Positions 60,201 through 64,000 of a stretch of DNA of 64,000 nt are shown piece after piece. A model generated the notes under the pieces. That model saw only the letters and a program-made list of their open reading frames with translations. It was not told the origin of the DNA and ran no database searches. The position numbers and the translations under genes are program-made. The stretch is from Sphagnum magellanicum (taxonomy: Eukaryota > Streptophyta > Sphagnopsida > Sphagnales > Sphagnaceae). The stretch's first letter is position 1; each line of letters starts with the position of its first letter. Location of the stretch: assembly GCA_021904315.1 (NCBI GenBank), contig CM038918.1, positions 8,819,349 through 8,883,348 of the forward strand, in the 5' to 3' direction.

Positions 60201-62365
60201 CCATGGTGAAATTATTTGAGCTTCCATAATTCTTCTTTTGCCTTAAGATACTTTTTAATGTAAATGGCAAGGCCATAGTGTGTGACACGCCCCTTGTTAC
60301 ACAATAAGATCACTTTTGGTGTTGGTTGTTCTTGAGCCAATGCTCCAAACCTTGTATAAGGAGCTTAGGGTGACGGCACTCCCAAGAACCAGCCTCTATA
60401 GATGATGATGATGCCATGGTTGTAAGAATACACAAGTTGCTCACCTAACAAAACTAGAAGAACTCGTCTTTTGTGTAAAATCTTCTCCTACTACTTATGG
60501 ATGAACCATTCCAAGAAAGAGAGAAAAGTTGGGCAACATGTTTGCTATTCACATTTGATTTCACACTAGTGTTGTAGAGGGCCATGGTCAAACAACCTTC
60601 TGTCACACTTGAAGCTTGGGCCATGTTCGAGAACATGCAAAATTCTCTTCCACACAAGACCTCCATCAATCGCACGGGCAAGAGAGATGGGCATGCATGG
60701 CAACTACAAGCCATGCACGTTCTCTTCTCAGTCTATGCCTAGCTAGCTATTGGGTGCTTGAATGGGTAGGTGGCCAAGCAATAGTAACAGGTGTAGGAGT
60801 TAATCCTCAACTAATAATTTTTTTCCAAAAATTAGAACCCAAATGGTCCTTTGATTTCAAAATTTCCAAAAAAAAACCCAAAACCAACAAACGATTAGTA
60901 ACAAAATCAAATACCCACACAACACCGATTCACACTTCACAATCGCCCACCATAACTTAGTAAGGTGGGTATGATATGGGCTTTGTCTAATTTGCATAGA
61001 TTCAACCCGTGTCAAGGGGGGCAATAGTTGAACTCTTGTGCTTCCTCAGTGGGGCTAACCAATCAACAACATTGGGTTAACTCCCTTTTTTGCACTTAAC
61101 CCTTCAAAAGCCTCGATATGGGTTGCCTTTTTTTTTAAAAGTGAATTTGCATTGTCCTGACATCTAGGGTTTTATAACATGCTGCTCAAGTTTGCTCAAG
61201 TTTGCTCAAGTCACCAGCTTGAAACTTTTGTCCTCTTCTTCTTCTTCTTCTTCTTCTTCTTATTTCTTCCTATTCACCAGCTCTCAAGCATGAAGTAGGA
61301 CAATCTAACTTCATGAACTTTCAGATTGACCCATTGCTTAATGGGCCCCAAACTATATCTCAAACCTCTTGCAAGGTCATTCATCTCAATATTATAATAA
61401 TGATCAAAGTGGAGCTTAAAATGAAGAGTTCTTGTGGAACCTTGTTAAATTAAAAAATTTAAATTAATTTTTCAAAAGACAAAAAAGTTTTTTTTTCTTT
61501 TAATTTAATATTTTTTGCTCCTTTAGTCCAAAACTTGTGAAACGACAAATGTGCACATCACATTGTTCAGAGTTTTTGGACTATACCAAGAGCAAAGCAA
61601 GGGGGCCCCATGGTTTAGGAACATTACTATGTGACCATATCTAAACAAACAAACAAACATCTATATTTAATATATATTGATAATAGCATGTGAACTTCTT
61701 GGAGCCTAACTGGCCATACCAGATTAAATCATATCCATTTTTTTGTGTCTTGGATTGTGAAAACAACACAATCCAAGGATAGTTGGAATCATGCTGAATT
61801 TTCTCACTAGTGTATTGTGTAATAGGGTTTTCATTGTGTAGGATAGTTTTGTGTGTGATTTCTATTTATTAATTAGTTGTGGGTGCATTCAAAGTTCAAA
61901 ACTTTCTCTGTTTTTTTCACATGCCTCATTTTGTGGCCATATATATATATATATATATATATAAAGGGTATAAATTTAAGGAGTTTGTGTGTGTTCGTTA
62001 TGTGAACACAAAGGAACTGTGGGAACAACATAAGGAACATGTAACAAAGCATATTAGATAAAAATTAATAAACATGTGGGAAACACCATTAGGAACATTT
62101 TCGGCAATCTTAAACTTTGCAATTTTTTATTGTCAAAGCTGTCAAGGTACTACATTAGCAAAGGTTGTCAATAAGTCTAAGCATTTCCAAATCACAAACA
62201 CAATACATATGGTAGGCTACCTCAACCTTGTTCATGATGCTTAAGTGGGTATTTGTCATCTATTTTCCTTCATTCTCATTGCAGATATCAAGTATATAAT
62301 TTTGCCTCCCAACTAACTAAAAGTTTCTAGTTAATATATATGTAATTGTCAAGTTGTAAGTATAT
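60201..62365. other. Intergenic DNA, no gene seen
   Basis: CTT run at 61237-61260, AT tract at 61940-61962 and a GTTTGCTCAA triplet near 61190. Frames are short and unlike any known family. Confidence 0.5.
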
Positions 62366-63110
62366 ATTGTTGGGCCCCAATTAGTATAACCCAATTTTGG
62401 TTAAGAATATGTAAGTCAGCTAATAGAATTTTGTGGTTAACCCAAGGTCCATGGGATAAAGTAGTATGTTTGATTTTATCCCATATGTATTACTAGGGGG
62501 TGGGTGGCCTAGATAGGATAAGGTGGGTGGTAGAATAGTTGGATTAGGTTAAGGTAGGGTTACCTTGTCTTCACCTAAATTGGCTAAATCAATTGAATAA
62601 GGAATAGACGTGGCACAAGTGGCTTTTAGGAAGGTGTTAGGAATTAGGTTTAGGTCAAGACAATAATAGTAGCTTTTTTTTTAAGCTAAGAGGGGAGGAA
62701 AGCATTGTTGACTACTCCTGCCACCTCGAGAATGATGTTGGGTTCAAATTAGCCTATCTTAATTTTGATTAAGAAAGGTTAGGATGGCTAAGAAAATTTT
62801 GGGGTTAACTATGAGTCTAAGGGGATCAAGTTAAAACATATGTCCTTATGCTAGTAGGGCCTAGTTAAAATAAGAGGGGAAGTTGGTTGGTCATATTAGG
62901 ACAAGGTTGGATTTTTTATCCTTGTTCGAAATTGGTTAACCTTTTTGGATAAAGGGGTATGGACAAGATGAAATATGATTCCTAGAAGTTTCTAAGCAAT
63001 TAAGGTTAGGGTAAGGCAATACTAGTGGAACCTCCAAGGAGCTAAGAAGCAAGGAATTAATTATTGACTTCTTTTTTTCTTCTTGAGATTGGAACGTGGG
63101 AGGGGGGTTG
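62366..63110. repeat. Two adjacent diverged copies of a roughly 370 bp unit
   Basis: Both copies begin TTGGG(C/T)(C/T)CAAATTAG and proceed through TTTTGGTTAAGAA, AATTTTGTGGTTAAC, GGGAT-AAGT, CTAGTAGGG, TAGGATAAGGT, and end with AAGCTAAGAGG and a TTGAC..CT segment. They could be tandem LTR-like units or a simple tandem duplication. No internal coding region lies between them. Confidence 0.6.
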
Positions 63111-64000
63111 TAAATAGGAGGGAGTGATGATGGTAGTTGTAAAGAGGGGCATGAGATTTTGGAAATCATTGGAAGGCAAGGAGGATGAAGGTGGGAGGCC
63201 ACAACATCATGAACTAGCCAACTTTTCAAAGACCAATTCAACATTTGCTGGAGAATGGAAACAAGATCTTCAAGTAATGGCGGTTATGGCAACATAAATG
63301 TATGAATTCATGAACATGGTGAATGGGAGGTAGCTAGTGGAGGTCAAGAAAAGATACTCATACCTTGTTGGAATAAACGGGTTAGGAATATTAAAAAAGA
63401 GGAAATTGGGGATTGTTGGGTGTGGACCTAGGAACAAGCAAGCAGTGGTTTGCCTTTTTGCAAAAGCAAGAAAACAAAATATAATCAAGAAACAAGTTTG
63501 TTTTGGTAGTAAAATTCAAGGGGTTGTTTTCCTTTGGGTTAATGTTAAAGGCTCTGAACTTGTAAATAGGAGGAGGTAGGGTTGTAATGAAGGAGAAGAG
63601 TTTAGGGAATAGGTAAAAATGAACTATAGATGGGAGTGGAGAAACTCCAAGTTGGAAGAATTATGATGTAACCTCACCTTGAATGATGTGAGATGTTTTG
63701 GTATATAATGACTTTCCATAACCCTTGTGAAATGACCTTTGTATGAATAATTTTGGTTTAGGGTTGCAACAAGTTAAAGGGAGGGTGGTAAAGAAAAGCA
63801 ATGAAGAAGAAGGAATGGAATGTTTGTCTATAACAAACAAGAATAGGAACATATAAGGATAGCAAATAAATAAAGAAACAATTATTTTAAAAAAGGATTA
63901 TATTAAATTAAGCACCATAAGGTTGTACCTTTTCCATTGTTACCAAGTTAAGAGGAAAGGGGGAAGGGAATCTCTAAAATAACAAGTCATAAATTAGAAG
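63111..64000. other. Intergenic DNA to the window end
   Basis: G/A-rich sequence with short frames (for example 63337-63579, 80 codons) that show no recognisable motif. Confidence 0.5.

Overview
This is nuclear DNA of a land plant. Its genes have short GT-AG introns. It carries an SBP-box (SPL) transcription factor with a miR156-type target site and a gene for a plastid-type membrane protein. Long AT-rich intergenic tracts hold a decayed Ty3/gypsy chromovirus and many unrelated minisatellites. At 12.0-13.2 kb a small three-exon gene encodes what I read as IFT20, an intraflagellar transport subunit. Flowering plants and most conifers lack IFT genes, so the source should make flagellated sperm. 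A fern fits the TE-rich, AT-rich layout best; a lycophyte, bryophyte, cycad or Ginkgo is not excluded.

Layout. 1.3-7.7 kb: a degenerate Ty3/gypsy chromovirus on the minus strand, with its 3' LTR split by a second, inverted solo LTR, and a possible older TIR pair outside it. 8.6-8.9 kb: a three-copy minisatellite. 12.0-13.2 kb: IFT20 (+). 15.8-19.8 kb: LAS1 pre-rRNA endoribonuclease (-), seven exons, 754 aa. 21.1-25.4 kb: a lysozyme-like (SLT) protein (+), eleven exons, 550 aa, built from two tandem copies of one multi-exon module. 28.8-30.8 kb: a DUF3082-like plastid membrane protein (+), four exons, 319 aa. 35.9-39.0 kb: the SPL gene (-), four exons, 722 aa. From about 41 kb to the end I recognise no gene, only AT-rich DNA with microsatellites and tandem repeats.

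All five gene models were joined by eye at GT-AG boundaries, and in each the summed coding length is a whole number of codons. The five genes act in separate processes: ciliary transport, ITS2 processing, a possible cell-wall or peptidoglycan glycan activity, a plastid membrane function, and phase-change transcription. They do not form one pathway. LAS1 and the SLT gene are divergent across about 1.3 kb. IFT20 and LAS1 converge tail to tail. No rRNA, tRNA or CRISPR array was seen.
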